From: Anoplopoma fimbria
Taxonomy: Eukaryota > Chordata > Actinopteri > Perciformes > Anoplopomatidae
DNA: 64,000 bases
Assembly (NCBI RefSeq): GCF_027596085.1
Contig: NC_072471.1
Span: 8,373,539 to 8,437,538, forward strand
Reading direction: 5' to 3'
The notes below the pieces were generated by a model. That model did no database searches, was not told where the DNA came from, and was given only the letters and a program-made list of their open reading frames with translations. Position 1 is the stretch's first letter, and each line of letters starts with the position of its first letter. This document shows positions 1 to 12,163 of this stretch, in pieces. The translations under genes were made by a program, and so were the position numbers.

Positions 1-1952
1 TCATCAAATGCACTCAGTCGCGGCTTCACTTGAAGACTTTGCTGTGTCGCCTCTTCTTGAAAGGAGCCGCAGCGATAAAAAGAAGAAGGTCTCTTATCAG
101 TTCCACTATATGCAATTCCCCCCCCCGCTTTCATAAGCATATTAAAATGTATGTCAAGACATAACGATTATTAGCGCTGGTAGTCTGACATTTAAATGCA
201 GCCAATTCTCTGAGTCATCCGGGGACACCGTCCTCCTCTTTTACAAATCAAGACTAATAAAGTACAAACAGCTGCCCTAATCCGATTCAGAATACAACTT
301 GAAGCATAAGATGCAATCAACATATTCGGCCCTTTGGTATCCCGGCAACATGCCCGTGCCCCTCTTCCCAAGCCTCTAAATCTTTTCTGCTAGCCTATAC
401 ATAAGGGAGTAGGAAGGGGCAGGCTGGTTACCGAGAGGAATGTGAGTTAATTTCTGCTCAGCAGCTTCTGCAAACAAGATGGTGATTTTCAAAGGGCCAG
501 TGAAACTCATTCATTTTAACAGGTCAGGACCAGAGAATATGTCAGCGTGAACTTTGACTGATTCAACCCAAGCCTGGGTAAAAGAGTATTCAGGTTATTT
601 AAGAGACTTTGTTCGGCTTCACAACTACCAGTTTGTTGGGATGTATCTTATATTTGTTTGTCCGTTTATGTGATCTTCTTTCTGGTTGGGCCAAAAGTCC
701 AGTCCATATTAAAAGTATTTTAAAGTATATAACATGTTTAGAATATAGTCAATCCCATTGGCAACATTTATTTGCTTGTTTTATTTATTTGGTGCCTTTT
801 AGCAAGAAGGCTAGTCTCCCAAGTGCCCAGTCCAAACTAGAATTTAATTTTAAACTATTTTGTTAACTATCTGGAGCTTTCGACATGGTCTTCATCAGTC
901 GCAATTTTAGGACTTCTATTCTGAGTTGGTCTGTGATTCACTTTGAATTATGAGAAAGTTCATTTTGAGCTTGAAGATAATAGTTTGACCAAACAATCCC
1001 AACTCAAGGTCCATTTGTTAGCTTTCCCTGGAGCTTTCAGCTTTATCACACAGTCTTCATCCCCATATTACAGTTAAAACTTTAAAGTGTTCATTGTAAG
1101 AGTACAAATATATTTGTAGTCTAGCACATATGCTCACACAAACATTGTATGTTAATGTGATTTACCTAAAGACACACTCTATCCATAGTCCGATGCTGGA
1201 TTCATATTGTGTTGTGTTATTATAATGATGTAGCAGTCCCTAAATTATTTTATACTTGTTGTCATTTTCCATTTTCCTTAATTATTTTAGCTGAACGTCA
1301 CAATTCCTCTGAGTTTTTTTCAGGTTTATTCAGATCACCTGTTGCGCAGGGTGTGAGGACGGGCTCCTAATTAAGAATTGAGAGCAGCTTGGTGCATTTG
1401 CCCTCTTGGCCAATCACGCCCCTTCTTTAGGGCTTAAGAGAGGTGAGGAATTTACCACTCAGGGCATTCTGATCTGTCCTTGAATTGCTTCAGACCTCGT
1501 ACTAGCCAGAAACTCAGATCTTTAGGCCCTTCTGAGACTTCTTTGCTGTGTTAGCTTCTCTGGTTGAGGGAGAGATTTTGATCCTAGCTGAAATGAATAT
1601 TAAAAAACACCTTTCCACTAGGTCACATGCATTAGGGCAGACTTTTAGTTCTATATGTGCAAGAGTTTGCCATCATTTCCTTATTATTGAAGAGACATAT
1701 TTTTCATTGTGTAGGCACTTGTGATATTTGTTTATCCAAATAAACACTTCTGTTTTAACTGGCTTCTACCTGATCAGCTAAAATTTGCGGAACCATTACC
1801 TCCTCGATAATATAATTGTTCTGTAAATAAAAGGTCTTAACCTTTCGCATTTTTGGTACAGAAACATTGCTGTCTAGACAGATCTCTGACTGTGGGCCCT
1901 TCCATCATAATATGCCCTTGATCCTAATGCAAACCACCCAAAATGATGATGC

Positions 1953-2095
1953 AGGCCAGCTGTGGTTCGGCAGGTAGAGCAGGTCGCTCTTTAACCACAA
2001 GGTTGGCGGTTTTATCCCCGGCTTCTTCTGTCCGCATGTCGAGTGTCCTTGAGCAAGACAGTAAACCAAAAAGCCACTGCCCCCCCTACCAAATT
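1953..2095 (+). repeat. tRNA-derived SINE, degenerate
   Basis: The 5' part resembles a tRNA gene: an A-box-like stretch with the words GGTAGAGCAGG, then a B-box-like GGTTTTATCC about 40 nt later. The next part contains the words GTCCTTGAGCAAGACA, a core shared by many fish SINEs. This pattern is established for tRNA-derived SINEs of the HE1 type. The exact family and ends are not certain. Confidence 0.55.
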
Positions 2096-5000
2096 CTGTG
2101 TACCTGTATTTAATGACTATTCTTATGAAGTTTAAGCACAGCGACAGTATAAACAAAACCTGTTATATACCCAAAAGTCAGTTTATTTTTGTGTATAAAA
2201 CTCAACCCATCACATGTAAGAATGTAAGCACAAATATTCAAAGACAAAGGGATCGTGAACACACCAACAGTCCGATGATTTCATTTGAGGACAAAGGGTT
2301 GCTGGGATAAAGTGGAGCAATGCGAGGTGGGATATGATGGCAGATGCGATGTGGGCGGTGGTGTTGGTGTTGCAGCTTTTTGTCTTTATTACAGTTCTGT
2401 GTTTCTGCATATTCTGTCTGTGTGTGTGTGTGGGTATTGTACATACTGTTGTAAGGACCTTTGTGGTGCTGCTGACTGACCAGATTACAGGATTACTGCC
2501 ATCACGGACGGTTCGACACCTTTAAGTCAGGCGAAAAGCTGCAATCCTTTTTTCTGGCAATGGGGATTTATATCACTCATATCTTCCTCGGAGGAACAAA
2601 TATTATTATTATAATCCCACAGAATTATCAGCGGCTGATATCATTCTGATATGTGCAGCCTCAGGAATGTTAATTAACGCTGAGGTCACGTAAAGTACGG
2701 TCAGGTGAAGCGGGGCAAATATTTTAACCAGCGTAGGTGTGTTTGATTTATCTACCTAGGCACACTGCCTGAAAACGACAACCCAAGCAACTCTCATGTA
2801 TCTTTTAATAGTGAACTCTGTATTCTGCCATGGTTTTGTCCAGGCTATCAGGTTATTTATCACGCGCTCTTCAATGTGTTGCCCTGTGCTTTTTAGTACA
2901 TACTGACACACTACACACACACATGTGCACACATAGAGGACTTTGCAGGGGTCACTGGGGGATTGTGCAGCTCCATCCAGCAATCCATATCTTTATATTT
3001 GCCCCAACATAAAGCCATCGAGGGCGGGGTATTTGTCACCCGGATCAGCTCTTAATGTGCACCATCACGTGGCAGAGGCCCTTTGGGTGTCATGCTGGTG
3101 GAGCAAGCACATCCATCTGGGCTTTAAAGAGACCCAAGCCTCCCTCTAGTAGATGAAATGAGACGATGCCGGGGGCCAATTTGTTCCTAGAGAACTAAAA
3201 CCCCAACGCAGGCTTTTGCTCTGGTCCCCTTAAAGTGAATTTTTTGATACACCAGATAAAGTCGGCCATGATGCAGGTGCTGAACACAATTAGTGCGAGC
3301 TTTCGAGCTCGATGATGTGGCTTCACCAGTTAGATCCCTGGCTTCAGCCCCCGCAGCCTATCTTGTCATGCCACAGCTGATTTGACACATCGATGGTGAC
3401 AGGCGGCTCTGGCCTGAGCCGAGCCAAGTGACCCACATAGAGACGGCCAGTGCGCGGTCCCCGTGGCCCTGCAGCAGCCCCATGGAGCCTCAGCACAGAT
3501 CCTGCTTTAGAGTCTACAATACGATCTGTTTGATGTAATTTAGATTCTTTTTCTATATTATCAATCTTTACAGGAATGAGGGCAATTTACTTAATATCCC
3601 ACTTCGCCTCCTGAAGATGACATGAAATCCTAAGAAGATAAATGTAATGTAGAAACATGTAACTCAATTCCAGCAGAAAATGATTGTAAGCAATTTTCCA
3701 GACGGTGCGAAACCATTCCCTGACATACTCATATGCCGTTTTTTGATAGCGGAGCAGTGCAAAAAAAAAAACTAATAAAGATTTGGGTCATCACAGACAG
3801 CAGATTCATCCGGCTAAAACAAAATTGTCATCACTCTGCTTTGCTGAGCTCGAGTTTAAAGGGAAGGGAGGAAGCCAGGAGGGGAAATGGGTTAGCAAAG
3901 AGATGGAGAGAGCAGCTGTTCTGTGGCGTATTGCACCGTCCCTGTCAGCCCGGGCTTATTGAATTGATGTCACTCCTTTTTTAAACTCCAGTGGGTTGGG
4001 TTCACTGTGTGCAGGTGTGTGAGTGAGAGCCGAGGAGAGAGAGGGAAATACTGTTAACTGTGGTTTTCCTGTGAATCTGGAGGGCCTGGCTGCCTTCCAG
4101 AGACTGAAAGAGGTTTCTGAACCCCAGGCTTTCCAGCAGCCTCTCCAATAAGATCGAATTCACCTCGAATTCAGTGCGTATTTGTGTTTGTGGAAATGCC
4201 GGGGTGCTCATGTGTAGGCACGTTTGTGTGTGTGTGTGTGTGTGGGTGTGTGTGAGCAACGTGCAAGTGTGTCATTTCAGTCCACACACCTCCGAATACA
4301 CAGTAAAAATAACTAGCAGGAAAAAGACCTAAACTCTGAATTCATTTTTTTTTCTCCTTACTACATTTCTTGCAGTGTCCGTGTGAGATGGCTGACAAAA
4401 GTTTCTCAGCTATTACCAAGGGCAAAAATCGATATATGACTAACAATAAGGGTTCCTGGTCTTTGGTGAGGGTGCCGTGCAAGCCCCAGTGAAATTGTGC
4501 ATTTAATCCAATTTATATTGAGCACTCAATTCATGTGTGAAAAAAGAGACGAAATGAAAGCATCCTCTGATGAAATGGATGTATTTCCCCCTTTGACGAC
4601 GCCGGAGCTCTCTGCTCATGAGTCACAATGTGAAGAGCATGAAAATGATTTGTCAATGCGTCACAAGTATTTTAATGTGAAAAGATCACATGTTCATGAG
4701 GGCAGAAAGTATAATTCAGTTCTGGCACCCTTATCCCTCTCTCTTTTGTCTCGTCTCTCTGGTAGAAATTCCAGTTGTAATCGAGATTAATCTTATAATG
4801 TCCTCCTCTCCACATGCCGCTCTGACTCAGCTGCTGCCTACTGCAGACATTTCAGTATTCAGAGGAATGTACTAGTATGGTTGCAGTCAAGAAGGAGGAT
4901 ACACTGAGGCGCGAAGTTCAAATTGATACACTGCGACCGTTGGCGTGTGGTCAGACTGGATTTGATGTGAATTTTGGAGACAATGAGGTTGCATAAAAGG

Positions 5001-5437
5001 TCAAAGTTGTGTAGCTAAAGATAATGTCTGCACAAATAGTGCATTGTGGCAATAAAACGCAGACTGCTCATGCAATTAGAGAGAGGAAGAAATGAACACA
5101 TCCTTTGGAGCTTTAAAAATGACACTACTACCTTCTGAGGTATACTGCAGAAAATAGTTAATTAATTGCAAGTAATTAAGAAGGTGATAATATGTTGACG
5201 TTTTTTTCTTTACAGCTTTCTTCTGTTGCCCCCAAGTGGCTGAAAAATAATTAAATTAATCCAGGTTTTATTATGTTTTGTCATTTTAAGTAGCATTCAT
5301 TTATTAACTTAATTCATCAACAACTCATTGACTATTAAAACAGGCATTAGTCACAGCTTTTAAAGTGTGCATAGTTAGAAAGTGGGATATGTTACCAACA
5401 GAGATATGAACAGATGTTGTGTAAGCATAATGAAGAG

Positions 5438-5456
5438 TGGGGGGGGGGGGGTTTAG

Positions 5457-5487
<31 letters not shown>

Positions 5488-5580
5488 TGCACAATTGGAA
5501 AATATAAAAAAAACACAACATTGATAAATAATATTTCAGTGCAGGATGAGGCAGAAAGCCCACTGGGCTTATTTGAAGCC
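5438..5580. repeat. Poly(G) plus (GTTTA)n, repeat tail
   Basis: A run of about 14 G is followed by seven GTTTA units (about 5451-5486) and then by AT-rich sequence containing the words GCAGAAAGCCCACTGG. A pentamer array at the edge of such sequence is typical of the 3' end of a fish non-LTR retrotransposon lying in minus orientation. The family is not identified. Confidence 0.4.
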
Positions 5581-8139
5581 TCCACCTGTATAATATTTTT
5601 AAATCACAATACTATAATGAATACAAAAAACAAACTTTAGACTTTATGGAGACCTGCCTGCCATCATCATCAATCCATACCATAAAATACCTCTCTGTCT
5701 CTTTCTTTACTTCTTTCTCTCTCCTTCACTCCCTCCTCTTACGGTTTCCCATAATTCACTGGCTTTAGTTCACTTTTTTACTGTCCAGCTTTGCTGCATA
5801 GCAGACACATTTTCAAATTGGCTTAAAATAAATATGAAGCTGGGATGTTTCCCTGCTAATTATTTTTGAATGCACCTCCTCAGCTGCAACCATCAATACC
5901 TTTCCCCACCTGAAAGGAAGGAGCTCCGTCCACCGACAGCATCCGTCAGAGTGATGCTTCTCTGCAAAGTATTGGTCCGAGAGACAGGTTCAGACCCGGG
6001 TTGTCTCTGCTGTGTGTTGGCCTGCCTGTCCTCATTAGATGCTGTGAGATTGACACAGCCCTCCCTATTTCGCCTTCCCCCACCCCCCTTTCAACCCCCC
6101 TATGAAGCTGTGTGAACACTATCAGGGTGGGAGCAATAATGAATCACTATTAGCCTGGGTCACACCGGCTGACAACCAATTTATAGGCAAGGAGAGGGGG
6201 CAGGCGACATCCAGGTAAATGTGAGCATTTAAACCGCTTCAGTCTGAGTTTGTACAGGTATTTCCAAAGCACCTATCATGGAAGGATAACACAGATTATA
6301 TATCCTCTCCTGATATTTGTCTGTTTACCTAGAGTCATTTTGATGTGAAACAATCAGGACACTACTGCATGAATGCTGCGGCATAAATTCAGTACCTTTT
6401 TTTGGGTGCTTTAGCTGACTTCACCATGCGCGGGTGCATTCTGACATCTAGTGGTGGTTAATGATTACAACATCAGGGAAATGTGCTAAATTTTGTCTCA
6501 GTAGAAAGATGGTTTTTTTTACCCACAATAGTGAGAAGCAAGCAAACTTGCTTACATCAGAAGTGACAAATACTCGGTAGTGTTCTGTAAAGTACTTTAT
6601 GTTCTTCTGTATGCTAATACAGATTATGTAACACATCATGTTAGCGAGAAACAAATATCTGCATGACATATGGCTCATAAAGACTTATGAAGCGGTGTAA
6701 GCATAATAGCAAGCATATAACAGGTTGATTTTTATGATGCACAATGACACAAATATTCCACCCTTGGGCATAAAATGAATCGGTGTCTTACTGTATGAGC
6801 AGTGACAGGCTTGCAAAGACATTACAGCGTTTTCACGACGTCCTATTTACACTGAGCATCAACAATGTGAACGCTTCATTGCCCCCAACTGAAGCGGAGC
6901 TCAGCAGGCCCTTAAAAGACTCTGAGTCATTCCAGGAGGGAAGTGAAGGATATCTGTGCATGTTGCGGTACTCATGTCACATGAAATGCGGCTCAATTAA
7001 AAGTATGTTTTGGAAAGCTGACGTTATGCTGACATTCTTCTTGAAGGTGACGGGATGGCCGAGTACAGACTACCATCAATCTATGATTAAAAATCATCTT
7101 CTGCAGCTCTGTCAAAATGAAAAGCTGAAGACTCTTGAGTCTCTGTGGCATACCAAAATGTCGTCAAAGAAGTAACTAATGAAGTATTGAATGATAACAT
7201 GAATAACACAGCCAGTAAAGCAAAGATTAAATGTAAAAACTGAATTGTGTTTCAGGCTGTCCTCAGACAGTTGGCGGACAGTGGAGGGTTGTCAGCTGAT
7301 TAAGCTCACATGGGCCCTCAGGCTACAAAAGCTGGCATATGTTCTCTCTCTATATTATATTTAGAGCATAAATACAGCAGCAAACGGCTATTAGCAATGT
7401 AAAGATGCATTGGATTAATGTCTCCCTCTGTGTGTGTTGTTATCCAAGCTTCTCCTTTCTTTGTTGACATAGCCGGTCCGGTACTGCCAGATTTTTGTGC
7501 ATTTTTGTGCATGTTAGAGTGTACAACTGGTTAGCTCATCACCGTCGCTCAATATGGCGGTTAAGGTTGATAACTTAATCCCACAACCACCCTATGGTTC
7601 CCCCTCAGGTAAACACTGTTAGCTCTGTGAGCCTGTTTGCTGTAGTTTGCACTGTTAGCACCGTTGGCTGCAAGCCGCCGGCTCTGTAGCAAATCGATGA
7701 GAGGTAGTCAAAATTCTCCCAATACGGTATATATAGCACCTTTTGATCTTTCCACATACCCACATTCAAGCAATATATTTAGAGGAGGAAGATGCATTTC
7801 CTGCAAGAAATACAGTTAAATGTAATCCGGGGGGGAAGGCTCCAAAAAAACATCTCTTAATGGCTTGCGTTTAAATGCAAAGTTGTGAATTTGATAGTTT
7901 TGTTTCTTTCCAAAATGTTCCCTATAACTCAAATGATTACAAAGCTGACCAGGTGAGGAGTCTATGGCACTAATCAGACCCCAGAGAGGGACAATGGGGC
8001 CAAACCACAGCACGTTATCAGGCCTTCCATACAATCAAGAAAAAGTTCCTGCTGCACACAGTTAATCAAGTTACAATCACAAAAGCCATGTGAAGACTGC
8101 AGATTGGTACAACTCGTCTTAGAGTGGACAGAATGAAAA

Positions 8140-8460
8140 ATGAAGATGAATACTCTCATTCAGAGTTTAACATGAAAATTAAGAATCATGTTACAAACTT
8201 TGATCCATCAAACAACAGCCACACTTCTGGTTAGGTGTTTAAAACACACATTATGCTATTTTGCATTTATACTTTTGAAGAAATAGCAGGACTTTTTTTT
8301 ATAGAAGATTAAAGTGCTGAGAGGAAAGTGTGTACAGACAAAAACCTTCATTATGTTTTGAGCTGATCGTATAAGACATTTAATTAGACCGGGAAAGAAA
8401 GTGCTGGTATTATGTAATTTGATTTTAAATTCTGAATGTTCCCCTCATACTGTGTGAAAA
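8140..8460 (+). repeat. Long inverted repeat, left arm
   Basis: This 321-bp segment is matched almost base for base, in reverse complement, by 11839-12161. By hand alignment I count about seven substitutions and two or three small indels (roughly 97% identity). Similarity stops abruptly at both edges. In this orientation the arm ends in GTGTGAAAAA, matching the poly(T) edge of the right arm, so both may be copies of one poly(A)-tailed element. I do not recognise the family. Confidence 0.9.
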
Positions 8461-9798
8461 ATCGACACAGTCTACATACTGATGCCCTAAAGTTGTACAA
8501 TACATTTATCAGGGAGCAAGCACCCACAGTGAGCAGACTCTATTTTTCTCTGTCTATCTGCTTTTGTGCTTTGGAGCATAAAAAGAGCAAAGACATACAG
8601 GAAAGTCCTTCTGGACAGCTGGAGCATACTGTGTGATTAAAAAAGGATGATAGTCCTGACAGAAATATAAGAAATGCCTGAGTGTGACTAAAGACTTTAA
8701 CACTACAACAGACATTATAAATGATAAATCCACCGAACAATTATTTCATAAAATCAAATCATCTGAGCATAAATCATAAAACAGCATGGTACAAACTGCT
8801 GTACTTGCTGTTAAATGAAAGATGAAAAAAACTAATTAGTGCTTTGATCACTGTAAAGTGAACAGAAATTAGCTAACTGATTACACTGCCCATCCAACTG
8901 CATAATCTGCTCAGCAGTTGCTGTTAGTTACACACTGATGATATAAACCTTCTGCTGTATTTTGCCACCAGATGGCAACATGTGCTAAGAGCAGTTTACC
9001 GGACTCCATTTGAGACTATTCAGAAGAGGCTGCAGTGTGGGACCAAAGTGCAACATTATTATCATATTTCATAATGTACATGTTTTCAGATTGGCTTTAA
9101 CTGCATTACATTACTACGGTCATTAGATTTCTTATTTATAGTTTCAATTTTTCAATTTGAAATGAATTTGGGCCTTGAGTTAAGGCTTTCTGGATTATTA
9201 TTCATTATAGATTACGGATCCTCCTTAAAATATGAATCAGACTAGTGGTTCCCAACATTTCTGGTTTATGGATCATTAAATTGGAGCAGTTTCTACTTGT
9301 GAGCCGTCATGATGAGAATTTTTAGCAGTTAAACTGCCGAATCTTCTCAGATTGTTTTATTTGAAGTGTTTTAAAGGCCTGTAGAGGTGAAAGTATGCTG
9401 TGTGCATCCTGGTAACCCCACAGAGAACAGTTTATTTGGACTGTAAACAAGATGTTGGGGTTAATTAAGGGTTAAAAACGCCTGCTCTGTCTCTGAGACT
9501 CCGCCCCCTTTGGGTGACTCATCACAACACGAAGCAGGAAGTGCCTGAATCCAAGCTCGTATTGCTGTCACAGGACTCTGGGTGTGAGGTATGTTTGGCT
9601 CAAACTGTCAGTTTCATATCAGAGAAGTGAATCAGCTTGCATTCAAATGCTTTGTAAGCCTGTTTTGTGTCCAGCAGTGAAGTGAATAGACTCAAAGAGA
9701 GTGTGTGTGTTAAGAAGAGGCTTTGTGTTTTGATCTGTGCCCTCCACTTTTGCCCTACTTTCACTTTCAGAGTAAAACACAGAAGCGTCAGAGTCAGT

Positions 9799-11764
9799 AT
9801 GGCAGGCCGGCTCTCTCTCCCCGAGGTGGACCTCTCCTGTTCCATATGCTGTGAAATCTTCAGGGACCCCGTGGTCCTCAAGTGCAGCCACAGCTTCTGT
9901 GCACCCTGCCTGCAGCAGTACTGGACTCAAGGGGCCCGGAGACGAGACTGCCCTCTGTGCAGGAGCCAGAGTGTGGATGACCCCGTGCCCAGTCTCACCC
10001 TGAAGAACCTGTGTGAGGCCTACATCCAGGAGAGCGAGGGTCCCGAGGAGACCGAGGGGGGGGAGCTGTACTGTGATCCGGGGGTGATGTGCCCTCTTCA
10101 CGGGGAGAGGCTTAAGCTTTACTGCATACCGGACAAGGAGCCTATCTGTGTGGTCTGCCACACCTCCAGGAAGCACAAACAGCACGACTGTTGCCCTGTG
10201 AGCGAGGCAGTCGTGGATGTGAAGGTAAATACTTTGCCTTCAAAAGAACATGTCTCTGGGCTGTTTTTCTAAGGCTCTTATGTTTAAAAATAACCTGGCC
10301 TTCAAATACATTTTCTCTTATTTGCCTTCTCAGGAGAAGATGACGTCTGCCCTCACCTCATTGCAGGAGAAGAGAAACGCTTTTGACAAAATGAAGAAAA
10401 ACTATGAGGATGTTGCGGCATTTCTTCAGGTGACTTTTTTTTTGTTGTTGTCAACATTTCTGGTAAAAAAAATCATGCACTTATTAAGCAGCACAGTCAT
10501 TTCCAAACCACGCTCACAAAGGTATATATTTTTCTTATTATATAGGTCCAGGCTCGCTTTGTGGAGCGACGGACCAGGGAGGAGTTCGAAAAGCTTCACA
10601 GCTTTCTTGACGCCGAGGAGGAAGCCAGGATGGAGGCGCTTAAGAGGGAGGAGGAGCAGAAGAATCGAGCGTTGATGCAGGAGATCGAAGAAATCACCAG
10701 AAATATAACGTCTGTGTCTGAATCCATCTCACTTTTAGAGGAGGTGATAGCTCAGGAGGGAATCTCTATCCTTCATGTAAGTGTGTAAATGTTTAATATA
10801 TGAATAAATGCATGGATACTGGGACAAATTTAGCATTTCTTGAAGTGATTTTGCCTCTTTTTTTTTCAGAAATGCAAGACGACATTGGCAAGGTGCTTAA
10901 AAAACTTTTACTTTTCAAGTTTTCTCTCTTCTCTCTGCTTTTATAACAAGATGCATTAACGGCCTAATTCTGCTCCCTGCAGAACTAACAGCCCAATTGA
11001 GGATCCAGTCATGCCTCCTGGAGCTCTCCTGGATGTGGCCAGATATCTGGGGTCTCTGAACTTCCATGTGTGGGTGAAGATGCATAAAACTGTCAAATTC
11101 AGTGAGTACAAACTCTTACATACTCCTGAGGTGGAGAAAAGATTGTGATGCAGAGTGAACTACAGTCGGAGCGTGTTGCCGGAGACAGCTGACAATCTGC
11201 CATGTTTTTCCTCTTTCAGCTCCGGTGACTCTGGACCCAAACACCGCCGCCCCTTGGCTCGTCCTGTCAGAAGACCTCGCCAGCGTCTGCGACAGTGACG
11301 AGAAGCAGAAGCTGCCGGACAACCCGGAGAGGTTCGACCCCGACACCGGCATGCTGGGCCGCGAGAGCTTCACCTCAGGCAAGCACGCCTGGGTCGTCAA
11401 CGTGGGAGACAACACGGCGTGGGTCGTCGGCGTGGCCAAGGAATCCGTCCAGAGGAAGGAGAAAGTGTCTTCAGTGCTCAAGAACGGCTACCTGAGCGTG
11501 TACTTTTACCACAACATGTACTTTGCAGGCACCTCTCCTTTAACGAGGCTCACCTTGAAGAGGAACCCGCAGAGGATCAGAGTGCAGCTGGATTGTGACA
11601 AGGGCAGGGTGTCCTTCTACGACCCGGATGACAACACCCACATCTACACCTTCAAGCACGCAATCACTGAGCGGGTCTTCCCTTACTTCTGGGTGGGCTG
11701 TCAGCAGTGTCCTTTGACGCTGGAACCGGTGGAAGTCTCTGTGAAGGCTGTTGAATATTTCTGA
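9799..11764 (+). CDS. TRIM E3 ubiquitin ligase (RING, B-box2, coiled coil, PRY-SPRY)
   Basis: Six coding exons: 9799-10224, 10334-10429, 10546-10776, 10870-10892, 10983-11101, 11220-11764. All junctions are GT-AG and join in frame to give 479 residues. The 96, 231 and 23 nt exon sizes are the usual TRIM pattern. The RING has C14, C17, C29, H31, C34, C37, C51, C54. B-box2 has C98, H101, C109, D112, C117, C120, H126, H129. A Glu/Lys-rich coiled coil covers about 131-255, and PRY-SPRY fills 299-479 (LDP near its start; [12 protein letters not shown] and WVVGV motifs). The first ATG in the open frame is 9799; the frame is open upstream without ATG. The family transfers ubiquitin, with SPRY binding the target, often in antiviral immunity. 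The closest type is TRIM35/A33/nuclear factor 7-like, so no symbol is given. The gene is enclosed by an inverted repeat. A candidate AATAAA lies at 12261. Confidence 0.93.
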
Positions 11765-11820
11765 AAGTGCATTTCCATTTCCTAACTTTTACTTCTACTC
11801 AGCACAAAAGGAGTAGGAGC

Positions 11821-12161
11821 TTTTTTTTTTTTTTTTTTTTTTTCACACAGTATGAGGGGAACATTCAGAATTTCAAATCAAATTGCATAATACCAGCACT
11901 TTCTTTCCCGGTCTAATTAAATGTCTTATACGATCAGCTCAAAACATAATGAAGGTTTTTGTCTGTACACACTTTCCTCTCAGCACTTTAATCTTCTATA
12001 AAAAAAAAAGTCCTGCTATTTCTTCAAAAGTATAAATGCAAAATAGCATAATATGTGTTTTAAAAACTAACCAGAAGTGTGGCTGTTGTTTGATGGATCA
12101 AAGTTTGTAACATGATTCTTAATTTGTATGTTAAACTCTGAATGAGAGTATTCATCTTCAT
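11821..12161 (-). repeat. Long inverted repeat, right arm, with poly(T)
   Basis: Positions 11839-12161 are the reverse complement of 8140-8460. A run of 23 T lies at the inner edge (11821-11843). Read on the minus strand, this is a repeat with a poly(A) tail, as expected for a copy made through RNA by LINE machinery. I found no clear target-site duplication. The arm starts about 75 bp after the TRIM stop codon. If the first AATAAA downstream (12261) is used, the arm lies inside the TRIM 3' UTR. Confidence 0.85.
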
Positions 12162-12163
12162 GT

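Larger units (their letters stand above)
1..9798. other. Left gene-free flank
   Basis: No coding gene could be supported here. The open frames are short, lack plausible splice partners and resemble no family I know. Recognisable contents are a tRNA-derived SINE near 1.95 kb, a GC-richer non-repetitive block around 3.3-3.5 kb that could be regulatory, a short (GT)n tract near 4.22 kb, a poly(G)/(GTTTA)n tract at 5.44 kb, a segment at about 7.5-7.7 kb that resembles a dispersed fish repeat from memory, and the left arm of a long inverted repeat at 8.14-8.46 kb. The last 1.3 kb, before the TRIM start codon, should hold the TRIM promoter, but I see no clear TATA box. Confidence 0.6.

Noticed and set aside
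1953..2030. Possible tRNA gene
   Set aside because: Only degenerate A and B boxes remain and fish SINE core follows, so it is a SINE.
6783..7175. 130-residue open frame in the left flank
   Set aside because: It does not start at ATG, has no family resemblance, no splice context and ordinary AT-rich composition. Chance frame is likelier.
9643..10185. 180-residue frame antisense to TRIM exon 1
   Set aside because: Shadow of the RING/B-box exon, which has clear zinc ligands on the plus strand.
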